This document shows positions 29,985 to 41,700 of a stretch of DNA of 64,000 nt, one piece after another. The first letter of the stretch is position 1. Each line of letters starts with the position of its first letter. The translations under genes and the position numbers were made by a program. Under the pieces are notes generated by a model, which was not told the DNA's origin, did not search any database, and saw only the letters and a list, made by a program, of their open reading frames with translations. This DNA comes from Plumapathes pennacea. Lineage: Eukaryota; Cnidaria; Anthozoa; Antipatharia; Myriopathidae. The stretch covers positions 33,004,355 through 33,068,354 of the forward strand of contig OZ038462.1 in NCBI GenBank assembly GCA_964036295.1. The letters run 5' to 3'.

Positions 29985-32900
29985 TCACCCTTGTCCTGTA
30001 ACAGAAAAAAAGAAGAAGTCGTTATAGTGGAGTGAAGTGTCAACTGTCAACGAGCTACACAAAGTATTTTCGCCCTCGTCTAAACTGTACTCTGTATTCT
30101 ACTGTTAGATGCATTGACATTTTTGTGGCCTACACCCTTTAACGAATTTTTTGGCTGCTACTTTTATTACGCTTGATACGAACGCTTTAAATCTCAACCA
30201 ACTACAGCCAAAAATACATGCACAAAATGTATAACTAAACGGCGAGAGTTGATGATCTGTGTAAAGGACAGCTTTCATGCTCTGCTCAAGGTCCTACTGA
30301 TATTTGGGTTGAATTAAAAGGGAAAAAATGATTTAGTGTCAAAAGGCAGAAAGTTATCAATCATTCAATTCTAAATAGTGTCAAGCACATCTGGATATTA
30401 TTTATTCGCTTATGAAACTGTTTAGTAATTATTAGGAATACAGGGTATATGTGTACTATATTGTCACTTACCAAAAGGAGCCACGTCTTCTCCAATGAGG
30501 ACAAACGGAGCCCAGTGACGGGGATGGCGAAATTGCTCCATCCCTCTCATGGCTTTCATGGCTTCATTGAGTGCTTCGTTCGCCCTTTTTCGACACAGCA
30601 GGTGTTGGTAAAACTTTCTCATGAAGTATTTAGTGGCCTTATCGTCAACTGCCCAAAGCGTCACGAGAACTGCGCGAGCTCCAGCTCCGAGGAATGCTCG
30701 ACCGATGCCGATAACTCCCTCTGCTCTGACTTTACCACGACCGCTGTGGCAACAACTTAGCACAACCAGTTTTGCCCTCAAGTGCTTATGTTCTAGGTCG
30801 GTGATCGTCAGCATTACGTCTTCAAACTTTCTGCTCGGGTTTCCAGGGCTTGGGGCGAGCAAGATCTCTCCCCTCGCCATATCTCCATGAGACGCGATGT
30901 GGATCAAATTGGCGCTTTCAACATTTTTAAGAAAACTTTCCTTGGTTGCTCTTTCTGAAGTGAGAGGCTCCACTTTAAGAAGATCACCGATCATTTCAGC
31001 TTCCTCCTTGGCGAACGGTAGTCTCTTTACAGGAATTGTTCCTTCACCCGTCTGAACTTTATCGACGTCCGGGTCTCCCACGATCAAAGGGCTGGTTTGA
31101 CCTGTTTCTTCAGGGCGTTCCATAATCATCTTTGCCGTTGTCAGTGAAGGAACAAGTCTGACTTCCAAGGTCTCTGCCACGTATTGACCATCTCCATCTA
31201 CAAGAGCAGCAAATGGAACCAAAGCAAGTGGACCATCAGGCACTACGACCACTTGTGACGGCCCTTTCACGAAGTGTCGCACAGGTTTAAGGAGGATCTC
31301 GAACAGACATCTCAGCTCACTGCTCCATTCTGATTCTTCTATGTCTTCTCGATTCTTACTTTCTGAGGGTGATCTCATGGCTGCTTGTTTGTATTCAATA
31401 CTTGCCGGACTGGGGACTCGATAGCACTGCCAACTCTGTTGTGCAACAGGAATCTCTGCAAGGTTAATGGCGGACGGAAATTCAGCTCCTTGCTTTGGTT
31501 CATCAGGATACAGAAATGATAGTGAACGATCTTCACACTTGACGGTGTTACTTGGGTCCAGTAACTGTACTTTTTCTTTCATGAGCGTGAGCAGATCCCC
31601 CGAACAAACATCAATGCCATTTCCGCCTTGATGTATGACCCATGTGCAAATTTCATGTTTGAGTAGCGAAAAATAAAGGACTGCGGTGTCTAGGTCCTTG
31701 ACGACTTGAAGGATTTCATCAAGTTCCAAGCCTTTCGCTTGTGGAACATTAGGTGGTCGTTCAGGATAACGAGTGTTAATTAAAAGCTCGGCTAAGGCTT
31801 TTGAGCGTCCCCTTTCTGCAATCACGAGAGCTTCTTCTTTCTTCTCTTGACGAAGTAGAATTGCAACCAACTGTCCGTAGGTTTCCATAAAAGTATCTAG
31901 AATAGAAACTTTAAACTGATCCTGCTTTGGAGCATTCTTGAACAACTTCTCGAATGACTCTACACTTTCCCTGCAGCATTCTTCAGCTTTGTCGTATTGT
32001 CCAACCTCAAAAAAACAACTACCGAGGTTGTGGTATGAGATGGCTTCAGAATAAATGTCTTTCATCTGTTTTGCAAAATTCAGTTGCATTTCCAGGTATT
32101 TCAAAGCCTTGTCGTACTGCCCGAGATACTGAAAGCAGTGTCCAAGGTATCCGATGGCACTTCCTTCACCAGCCTTGTCTCCAATTTGTTTCGCGATCTT
32201 CAAGCACTTCTCGAAGTGTTCTATTGCCTTGTCGTACTGCCCGAGACACTGAAAGCAGGTTCCAAGGTTTCCTATGGCACTTCTTTCACCAGCCTTGTCT
32301 CCAATTTGTTTCGCGATCTTCAAATGCATTTCATAATGCTCTTTTGCCTTGTCGTACTGACCTAGAGATCGATAACAGTTTCCAAGGTTTCCTAAGGCAT
32401 TTCCTTCACCAGCCTTGTCTCCAATTTGTTTCGCGATCTTCAAATGCACTTCAAAATACTCTATTGACTCGTCGTACTGCCCGAGATACTGAAAGCAAAT
32501 TCCAAGGTTTCCTATGGCACTTCCTTCACCAGACTTGTCTCCAATTTGTTTCGCGATCTTCAAATGCACTTCATAATACTCTATTGCCTTGTCGTACTGA
32601 CCTAGAGATCGATAACAGTTTCCAAGATTTCCTATGGCACTTCCTTCAACAGACTTGTCTCCAATTTGTTTCGCGATCTTCAAGCACTTCTCGAAGTAAT
32701 CTACTGCCTTGTCGTACTGCCCGAGACACTGAAAGTAGGTTCCAAGGTTTCCTATAGCACTTCCTTCACCAGCCTTGTGCCCAATTTGCTTCGCGATCTT
32801 CAAATGCATTTCATAATGATCTTTTGCCTTTTCGTACTGACCTAGAGATTGATAACAGTTTCCAAGGTTCCCTGTGGTACTTCCTTCACCAGCCTTGTCT

Positions 32901-34057
32901 CCAATTTGTTTCTTGATCTTCAAGCATTTCTCGAAATGTTCTATTGCCTTGTCGTACTGCCCGAGACACTGAAAGCAGTTTCCAAGGTTTCCTATGGCAC
33001 TTCCTTCACCAGACTTGTCTCCAAGTTGTTTCGCAATCTTCAAATGCACTTCAAAATACTCTATTGCTTTGTCGTTCTGCCCGAGACACTGAAAGCAGGT
33101 TCCAAGGTTTCCTATGGCACTTCCTTCACCAGACTTGTCTCCAATTTGTTTCGCGATCTTCAAATGCATTTCATAATGCTCTTTTGCCTTGTCGTACTGA
33201 CCTAGAGATTGATAACAGTTTCCAAGGTTTCCTGTAGTACTTCCTTCACCAGCCTTGTCTCCAATTTGTTTCTTGATCTTCAAGCACTTCTCGAACTGTT
33301 CTATTGCCTTTTCGTACTGCCCGAGACACTGAAAGCAGTTTCCAAGGTTTCCTATGGTACTTCCTTCACCAGGCTTGTCTCCAATTTGTTTCGCGATCTT
33401 CAGATGCATTTCAAAATGCTCTGTTGCCTTGTCGTACTGACCAAGACACCGATAGCAGTTTCCAAGGTCTCCTAAGGCACTTCCTTCACCAGCCTTGTCT
33501 CCAATTTGTTTCTTGATCTTCAAGCATTTCTCGAAATGTTCTTTTGCCTTGTCGTACTGCCCGAGACACTGAAAGCAGTTTCCAAGGTATCCTATGGCAC
33601 TTCCTTCACCAGACTTGTCTCCAGTTTGTTTGGCGAAGTTCAAGCTCTTCTCCAAATGTTCTATTGCTTTGTCGTACTGACCGAGACACCGATAGCAGTT
33701 TCCAAGGTTTCTTATGGCAATTCCTTCACCAGTCTTATCGCCAATTTGTTTCGCAACGTCCAGTGCTATTTTAGAATGTTTTTTAGCCGTACCATACTGA
33801 CCTAGTTGAACATAACATTCACCAAGGCGATTAGAAGCATTTCCTTCGCTTGTCTCGTCCTTAACTTGCTTTGCGATTTCCAGGTGCTTTTCGTGATGTT
33901 CTATGGCCTCCTTGATCTTGCCAGTGACTTGATAAAGTTTACCAAGATCCTCATGGGTACTTCCTTCTAACACTTTGTTTCCAGTTTGTTCAGCAATCGT
34001 CAGTCCTCTGGTGAGAAACTCTATTTGTTCCATGAATCTATGCTGCTCGTCTGCCAT
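29985..34057 (-). CDS. TPR-CHAT protein 1 (caspase-like CHAT peptidase; 'TTC28-like')
   Basis: A large exon (34057 down to 30472) is followed by a predicted 11-nt terminal coding exon (29995-29985), giving 1,198 residues ending FGQG. Residues 1-715 form about 17 TPRs, mostly of 40 residues with consensus [20 protein letters not shown]. Residues about 720-770 are a helical linker ([19 protein letters not shown]) and about 780-1195 a CHAT domain. The peptidase His and Cys are visible: His1057 in IHIASHGD and Cys1103 in VVLSCCHSG, with [20 protein letters not shown] and LWAVDD following as in CHAT/caspase folds. A Ser-rich variable insert lies at about 850-930. There is no signal peptide or membrane helix, so the protein is probably cytosolic. 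Bacterial TPR-CHAT proteins are regulated proteases; the substrate here is unknown. A shared AG acceptor at 34123 suggests a 5' UTR intron. Confidence 0.9.
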
Positions 34058-34571
34058 TGTTTTAAATCTCGGTTAGAAATCTGTATTATGCTACGTAAAG
34101 TTTCCAATTTTTGAATTTTTTTCTGAAATTTAAAACAGCGTATTTGATAAAACATTTTTTAAGCCCCATTTGTCACGTCATATTTTCATACAGTTTGTTC
34201 TAAATGTGACCACCTTCTCATGTAAACAGTTTAACCGAAATATTTGAATAGTTGGGGTGCGCAGAGTGACTCGGGAAGGAGGGGACAACTGTTCTCTATA
34301 CATAAAACGGTTCCTAATAGTTTGTTTGCGCAATATTCTTCACTTGTCCACAGCTAGATTGGATTACATCTGCCTGTTCCAACTTTTAGCCATATCTCAC
34401 CTGCGAGAGAAAAGGGCAAGTCAAGATATTCACACATTTCCTTGCATGCTATATGAGCACTGACATATGATTCCGCCCAGCACTTATATTTTGAACAGCG
34501 AAGAGTAATATCAGAAAACCGTCTAAAGCAACAGCTCCAATAGTCGGCGAGCTGTTTCAGTCAAAGTTTTT

Positions 34572-34577
<6 letters not shown>

Positions 34578-34613
<36 letters not shown>

Positions 34614-35002
34614 GAAAATAGAAAATAGAAAATGTCCAGTCTGTGATCTGGACGAAATCGAAAACGAATATCATTTAATCTCATCATGCAAATGTTATGA
34701 AGTATCTCGAGCTATCCTCCTCAAGAATCTTAGAAATTTATCAAACATTGAACCCTCCTCAAATCTCAATAATGACTTTATACTAGAAATCATGAAGTCC
34801 AAAGACCCAATTGTTATCAGATTAATAGCAAAGTTTTTATCTTCGTGTTTCTATTTACGTGATTACAAACTTCAACATAATTAGTCAGCTATGAATATAT
34901 ATATATTATATCTTATACCTTGTTACTGTTATAAAAATAGGCTTTAGCAATACCCGATTGTAAAAGCATGAAGGTCATGCCAATAAAGCTCTTGTCACTC
35001 AC

Positions 35003-35044
<42 letters not shown>
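34578..35044 (+). mobile_element. LINE (non-LTR retrotransposon) 3' fragment bounded by (TC)n tracts
   Basis: 34612-34884 encodes the end of a reverse-transcriptase ORF, with the typical C-terminal zinc motif C-x2-C-x9-H-x4-C (CPVCDLDEIENEYHLISSC) and a helical tail (IRLIAKFLSSCFYLRD). It is followed by a short 3' region containing AATAAA and a (TCAC)n/(TC)n tail (35000-35044). A second (TC)n tract (34578-34609) abuts the 5' side. The fragment is severely 5'-truncated and inactive. CR1/L2 or RTE-like affiliation is inference. Confidence 0.7.
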
Positions 35045-35045
<1 letters not shown>

Positions 35046-35133
35046 AGTAACTTCCACCTAAATAAAAACATAACAAGAAAACAGGAAAAAAGAAAAATCC
35101 ACGAAATATAGATGTAAATGTCTCTTCCGATAT

Positions 35134-35249
35134 GAAAGTGAAAGTGTGTCAGGTTTACAGATGTCATGCTGTGCTCGATAGCTATTGAGCAGATGTAAAT
35201 TGAATTCGCATAAATTACTACTTCCGCTTTCACATCAACATCAAACATC
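35134..35249 (-). promoter_or_regulatory. Conserved upstream block of TPR-CHAT gene 1 (ISRE-like + ETS/IRF-like)
   Basis: GAAAGTGAAAGTG at 35134-35146 (plus strand) fits the ISRE/IRF pattern GAAANNGAAA. At 35208-35234 the minus strand reads TGTGAAAGCGGAAGTAGTAA then TTTATGC, an ETS-type GGAAGT with an IRF-like GAAA half. The second block is identical over 27 bp to 50925-50951 upstream of gene 3 and closely matched at 43453-43480 upstream of gene 2. It lies about 1.15 kb before the ATG, so it may be promoter or 5' UTR-intron enhancer. A strong donor (CAAAG|GTAAGT) at 35879/35878 on the minus strand could end a 5' non-coding exon. Confidence 0.5.
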
Positions 35250-36405
35250 TAAACTGAATCATAAAATGTGAGAGACAAAGATGATCCATATCGTATCACT
35301 GAAGTAATGGACTGTCAGGAAAATGCTGAAGTGAGCCATGAGGATATTTTTAAACATATACAGTGCAATCCTGATATCTCGAACCTCCTAGTGAAACAAA
35401 ACATTGGTTCGAATTATTGGTAGTTCGAGTAATCAGGTGTAAAACTACAGGTACTGTTGCTAGCAAATGAAAGGAGCACGAAACTTGTTTCGAGTTGTCA
35501 GGCGTAAAACTACAGTGTTAGCAAATGAAAGGGACACGGACATTTCGAGTTATTGAGCCGTTCAAGTTATCAAGATTCCTCGGTAGCTTTCAGCGAGACT
35601 TCGTGAACTGCAGCGTAACTTTAGGTAATTTTCACTCAGAGCTTACAAATGTCTGAAATATTTTCACAGAAGTGCCACTAGATTTATCTTGTACTTTCAT
35701 GCATAGGGAATACGCATTATCTTTGCGAAATTTCCGTCTCCTTCTGCACGCAGATTTTTCATAGCGAAGCAACAAGACTCAAAACTTTCACTCTATCAAG
35801 TAAATGCTTTAGGGGATTCAGGAGATATTTAGTTGCTTTGGAGAAGAGATAATGTTCTACTGTATAAGCAAAACTTACCTTTGCTGAAGATAGCGTGAAG
35901 GGAGAACGATTCAGTTACGCGACAGAGCATGTCGGGAAAATGCACGTGACACGTTAATTGTATGTGGGAGACTGGACAGGAAGGGTGTGTTCTCACTTTT
36001 ATCCTGGAAGACAAGAAAATTCGGTTTCGCATAGTAGTCCCTTTAAAAGAATCTGGCTCAGATCTAAAACAGATCTTCGAAATCCTTTTGAATAAGTTGA
36101 ATCCATTCTGGAAAGAATTTCAAAAGTTGAAAATAATTTAAAGGAGAGAAGAGAATTTTAAAGGGGATTATACTTTGTATTTATGATTTTTCTTTGGAAA
36201 AGGAATAGAAAATTAAACCTTGCGATAACTGAAAGGATTTTTGAAAAAATAAGACACCAGTTTTCGCTGTGACAATGGATCTCTGAGAAGATCTTGGCGA
36301 GGAAGGTAACAAAGCAAGGCTTAGCTAATGGTTCTATTTAACAGACTCACTGCGACGCTTCTCAGGCACGTGATCAGTTCCCGAGTTTCTCTCTTGTTTT
36401 CTGGG
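35250..36405. other. Upstream/intergenic region, no coding gene seen
   Basis: It contains a pogo-like element around 35360-35600 (CAGTGCAATCCTGATATCTC, with repeated 'cgagttgtcaggcgtaaaactacag'). A segment near 35585 (TTTCAGCGAGACTTCGTGAA) is also recognisable upstream of gene 3 near 51065, so promoter homology extends beyond the core block. Confidence 0.45.
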
Positions 36406-38560
36406 ACCTTGTGCCGATTTTGACGTCCACACCGCTCTGGTTTGCAAAACTTCTCCTTTAGTTATTACGCTGTCATGTTGATGAAGCCGGAATGCCGGCA
36501 GAAGATTGATCTGAAGTACAAGAAGCAGATCAAGCAGATCGTCAGCTGCGTCACGAATTTTGTTTACAAAACTCGTTTGCGTAGAGAGGTCTTGACAACT
36601 TGTTTCTGATTGGATACTTGCTCAACTTCATTTGTGTCTTTGTATTCCAGGAACTCGACAAGACGGAAGAGGACGAGCCACAAGACACATGTCCGTGCTG
36701 TGGCAGTCCGCTGTCTAAACCAAACTGGTCTGTCTTGAATGAAAAATCAATCTGCGTCACTGCTGCCTTATCATGGTTAGATTTGTTACTGCTGCTAGAT
36801 TTGTTACTGCTATATATTATTGTCGTTCTCTGCTACTGCTGATGCTCATTGTTGTATGGTTATATTGGGCTACTGTTACAGCTGCACAGATGTTGCATGG
36901 CTGTGTTGGGCTGCTGTCACAGCTACACAATCTTCTTTGCCGCTCTAACTGTCGCTTTTTTATATTGTTCTAGTCATTTCGGTGACTTACTTTTTTTTAA
37001 TTGTCACAATTCATTTAGTTTTCATCACAGTGTGATGTTCTGCTGGTCAATCTATCTGGCAGCAGCACGCATTGTGCCGGGCTCGTCAGAAGAAAGCAAT
37101 TCTACCAGAACACTGCCCTCAGCTCTTTTATGTTTCATTTCAGGGGCGACATTTGACAAAAAAGTATTGGGCCGTATGCTCAAGCTCTCAGTACGACGGT
37201 TAGGAGAGAGAGTTGCAGTCTTATTTTATTCGTTGGAATTTTATAAGTGTCAAAACGTTATAACCTTATGGCTTTAGTCACATTTGAATGCATCATCATC
37301 AGTATCACACAACTGGCCTTCATTTGACCAAAAATGTTGATTGTGTCAGCAATCTAAACTATTTACTTCTCATCCATGTTGACTGTTCATTATAGATTGA
37401 GTGAGATTATTTTAAAATTCCTCGTCCGTTGTAACATTTTATATTAACTGAGAAGTTTCTCCTTATTTCTTGTCTATTTTCTATTTGTCGCGGCCAACAT
37501 TAAATTATTAACAAGAGCTTCATCTACGATGGACGTGACAACCATATGAACTGAACTACCGACTGATGTGGTAAATTCGTCGTCAGCCCTGTTTGAAACT
37601 AGGAGCGCCTTGAAAGCGGATATTTACAAACGCTGTGATAAAGTAGTGCTCATTCAGTTTGAAGTTGGTATTAGTATATTAATTTTATACAGCACCGAAA
37701 AAACCCTAATCTTATTTACAGCTGGATTAATCAAGATGCATCATCCATAGAAAGACTAGTTTATCTACAGGACTGCCAAATAAATTAACAAAAGTTTGAT
37801 AATAATTTCAACACAAAAGAAATTTAAACAACGAAATTTCTCCGAGTTAAAGCTGAAACATGGTTTACTCGCAAACCCATGACAATCATGTTGTTCTAAC
37901 AAAACTTCTGCTAACTTTTTTCTGGCAACTTAAAGCAGGGCCCAGTTGCTCAAAGCGAAATTACAGATTCAGTATTTATTAAACATAAATACTGGGATAT
38001 TCATCTCAAACGAGATTCCTTTTTAAAACACGTTTTTCGTCTGCAAAAATCTCTTTAGATGGGTTTTGACCAAAACAGGCAGATCAAGAAGTAATTTGTT
38101 AATCCTGGATCAGCTAGGTTTTGAACAATTGGACCCAGAACTGTGATTTGTGTTCGTTGTTTTTGCTGCTTCCTGGATTCAGGAGACACGGTTTGCCCAA
38201 TGTGCATTGAGACGATCGCAGCTTTCGACGTGAAGCTGATCAAGGACGTCAGTCAGTCAGTCAGTCAGTCAGTCCCTGAAAACAAGTGACGTTGAATAAG
38301 ACAACCACAACAACAACAACAACAGCTGCTGCTGCTGCAGGAATCTTGGTCAATATGCTGTCGTCCACTTCAAGGCCTGACTCACGGAGCCGTCTATTCT
38401 GCTGTGTAAGTAGTATAACTGATAATTGCATAACATTCTACGACCGTTTTAAATGATTTGCTTTGTATTTTTGTGCATTTTCAAGGCGCGAAGCTTACAG
38501 TTGGCTGTGCACATTTATATGACTGCCCGGTTCAAAATTGCACTAAACATAAAGGCATTT
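36406..38560 (+). pseudogene. WDR19: Partial WDR19 pseudogene (last four exons plus 3' UTR)
   Basis: Blocks collinear with WDR19 exons 48-51 occur at 36406-36548, 36651-36776, 37140-37200 and 38150-38298, followed by 3' UTR-like sequence to about 38560. Exon 48 has lost 14 nt (ACTGTGATCGAGTG region), shifting the frame into a stop (CTCCTTTAG). Exon 49 has lost zinc-ribbon cysteine codons. The exon 51 copy carries a (CAGT)n expansion and a damaged end. The last-intron position holds one or two degenerate minisatellite units (37350-37400) and a GGGCCC-ended MITE instead of the 58-bp array. Non-functional. Confidence 0.9.
37938..38136. mobile_element. GGGCCC-ended MITE within the WDR19 pseudogene
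   Basis: The left end GGGCCCAGTTGCTCAAAGCG is mirrored by TTTTGAACAATTGGACCCA on the right, with an inner TTAATCCTGGATCAG motif. It is the same family as the adjacent pair at 50068-50554. Confidence 0.7.
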
Positions 38561-38733
38561 TAAAACCAAAGGATTTTCCAATAGCCATATTCAGTGGGAA
38601 GAAAATGGAAGTATTTCATTGTTTCTTCGTAAAGGATTTGTGTACTTCGCGAGTCTTGGTAGAGATTGAGTAGAGATTGTTGATCAGTTATTAATTACCT
38701 TTTTTCCTGACCATTCTGGGACGTGAATCAAAA

Positions 38734-41700
38734 TCACTCTTGCCCTATACAAGAAGAAACAAATTGTACAACTGGTGTAGAATGGCTACTGGTATGGGCG
38801 CTGGACAAGTATTTCGTCCTTCGCCCAAACTTTGCTCTCTTTGCCACTGTTGGATGCATTCCAAGCTTTGGCATTTTCGCAAGCTATACAGTTTAACGAA
38901 TTTCTGGCTGCTACTGTCGATACACTCGACATCAATGTTTGATCTCATGCTCAAAATATTCAAGCACAAACCGTACATTAAAATAGCAGTCTTTGTAAAG
39001 AACGTAAAGTTCTTCTTTCTATCATACTAATAGACGGTATAATTCAAAGGGAAAATCTTGATTCCATTCACGTGTCAAATGGCACCGTATTTCTGAAAAG
39101 TACTCCATTATTGAGGCGTTAAAATTTCATGTCCGTCTGTGGATAGTACCTATTCGATAAACTGCCGAGTTACTATTTACAATCAGTGGCACATGATTCT
39201 TCCAGAGTATATACAGTATCTGACCTATTATAAAATCACTTACCAAAAGGAGCCACATCTTCTCCGATGAGGACAAAAGGAGCCCAGTGACGGGGATGTT
39301 GAAACATTTCGGTCTCTCTCGTGGCTTTCATGGCTCTGCTGAGAGCCTCGTTCGCCTTTTCTCCACAACTCAGGTGTTGGTAAAACTTTTCCATGAAGTA
39401 CATAGTGGCTTTATCGTCAACCGCCCACAGCGTCACGAGAACTGCGCGAGCTCCAGCTCCGAGGAATGCTCGACCAATGCCGATAACTCCTTCTGCTCTG
39501 ATTTTACCGTGACCGCTGTGACAACAACTCAGGACAACCAGCTTTGCCCTCAAGTGCTTATGTTCCAGGTCGGTGATCGTCAGCATGACATCTTTAAACT
39601 TTCTGCTGCCGTTTCCGGGACTTGGCGCAAGCAAGATTTCCCCCCTCTCCATGTCTCCATGAGACGCGATGTGGATTAAATTGGCGCTTTCAATATTATG
39701 AAGAAAGTTTTCTTTGGTCGCTTTTTCGGCGATGAGGGGCTCCACTTTAAGCATTTGACCTACCAATTGAACTTCCATGTTTGCATAAGGTAGTCTTGGT
39801 ACAGTAAATGTTCGTTCGCCTACTATCACTTCACCCACATCAGGGTCTCCCATGATCAAGGGACTTACCTGTCCTTCGGATTCTCGTGGGCGCTCCATGA
39901 TCATCTTTGCTGTTGCCAGTGAAGGAACAAGTCTGACTTGCAAGGTCTCTGCCACGTAGTGACCATCTCCATCTACAAGAGCAGCAAATGGAACCAAAGG
40001 AAGTGGACCATCAGGCACTACAACAACTTGTGACCCTTCCACAAACTGCCGCACAGGACTAATAAGGATCTGGAACAGATTTTTCAAGACACGCTCTAAT
40101 TTCGATTCTTCACTCGTCATTTCATTGTTCGCGTCTTCAGTTTCTGCTTGATTTGACAACGGCGATGTGACAGCTTCTGCTTTGCTTTGGGTAGTTACAG
40201 GGTTGAGGGCCTGAGCGCGACCTGATCTTGGTTGTGGAACAATACTCTCTACAAGATTAGCAGTTGACGGCAATTCCGGTATCTGCTCGTCTGTGGTTGG
40301 TTTTGTGTCATCTGGGTACAGAAAAGATAGCGAACGATCTTCACACCTGACGGAGGGACCTGAGTTAAGTGCCTTTGTAGCCATTTCGATCAGCGCCGTT
40401 AAATCATGAGGAATGGACTCCTGAGCCGACTGATACTTCAGGGATCGTGTTGAAACACTGATGGGGGTTTCATTCGGTTGTATCATCCACGTGTGAACTT
40501 CAGCTGGAGATAACGCAAAGAAAAAGACTGTGTTATTTAGAGACTTGACTACTTGACGCACTCCGTGAATGTCCAAGCACGTGTCTTTGTTTGTCCACTG
40601 GAAAGGGTGGCAATTGGTCAGCAGAAGTTCAGCCAAGGCTCTTGATCTTCCTCGATCAGCAATGACAAGAGCTTCTTCCTTTTTCCCCTGAATCAGGAGG
40701 ATGCAGATAAATAGTTTAAATACTACAATGAAGGTATCTAGAATTGATACTTTATCTTGATCCTGCGTAGGTGCATTCGCAAACAATTTCTCGCAGCACT
40801 GTATGCTTTGTCTGCAGTGATTTTCTCCTTGATCGTACTGTCCAAGCGCAAAATATGAATAACCAAGCTTCTGGTAAGCGAGAGCCTCAAATCTCTTTTC
40901 TTCAATCTGTTTAGCAACCTTGAGGCACTTTTGATGTTGTTTTATAGCGCTGTGATACTGACCGAGAGAGAGAAAACAGGCACCAAGGCCGCCATAAGCC
41001 TTCATTTCGTTTGCTTTGTCTCCAATCTGTTTTGCGATCTTTAGCTGCGCTCCATACTGCTGTAATGCCTTGTCATATTTCCCAAGACTAACATAATAGT
41101 GGCCAAGGTTTCCTGTGGCATTTCCTTCGCCAGCCTTGTCTCCGATCTGTTTTGCAATCTCTAAATGAGTTTTAAAAAGTTCCGTAGCCTCGCTGTGCTG
41201 AGCGAGCATACAGTGACAGCTACCAAGATGCCCTTTTGCATTTCCTTCCCCGGCCTTGTCTCCAATCTGTGTTGCTATCTTCAGCTCTACTTCGTAATGC
41301 TCTTTAGCCTTGCCGTACTGGCCAAGAAACCTATAACATTCGCCAAGGTTTCCCATGACTATTCCTTCACCGGCTTTGTCTCCAATCTGTTTAGCGATTT
41401 TGAGAGCCAATTTGTAATGTTCTATGGCTTTGCCAAAGTTACCTAGGGAACAGTGACAGCACCCAAGGTTCCCTATGACGTCTCCTTCGCCAGCCTTGTC
41501 TCCAATTTGTCTTGAAATCTTTAACTTCATTTCAAAATGCTCTATAGCCTGACGGTACTGACCGAGAGAATAATGATAGATACCAATATTGCAATGCACT
41601 TCTCCTGCTGCCTTGTAATCTCCACTGTCTTTTGCGATTTTCAACAGTATTCCATTAAGCTCTTTAGCCTTGTCGTACCGACCAAGACAAATATAGCATT

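Noticed and set aside
36600..37277. Open frames at 36600-36842 and 36849-37277 as a new gene
   Set aside because: The first contains decayed WDR19 exon 49. The second is AT-rich intron-like sequence of the pseudogene with no family match.
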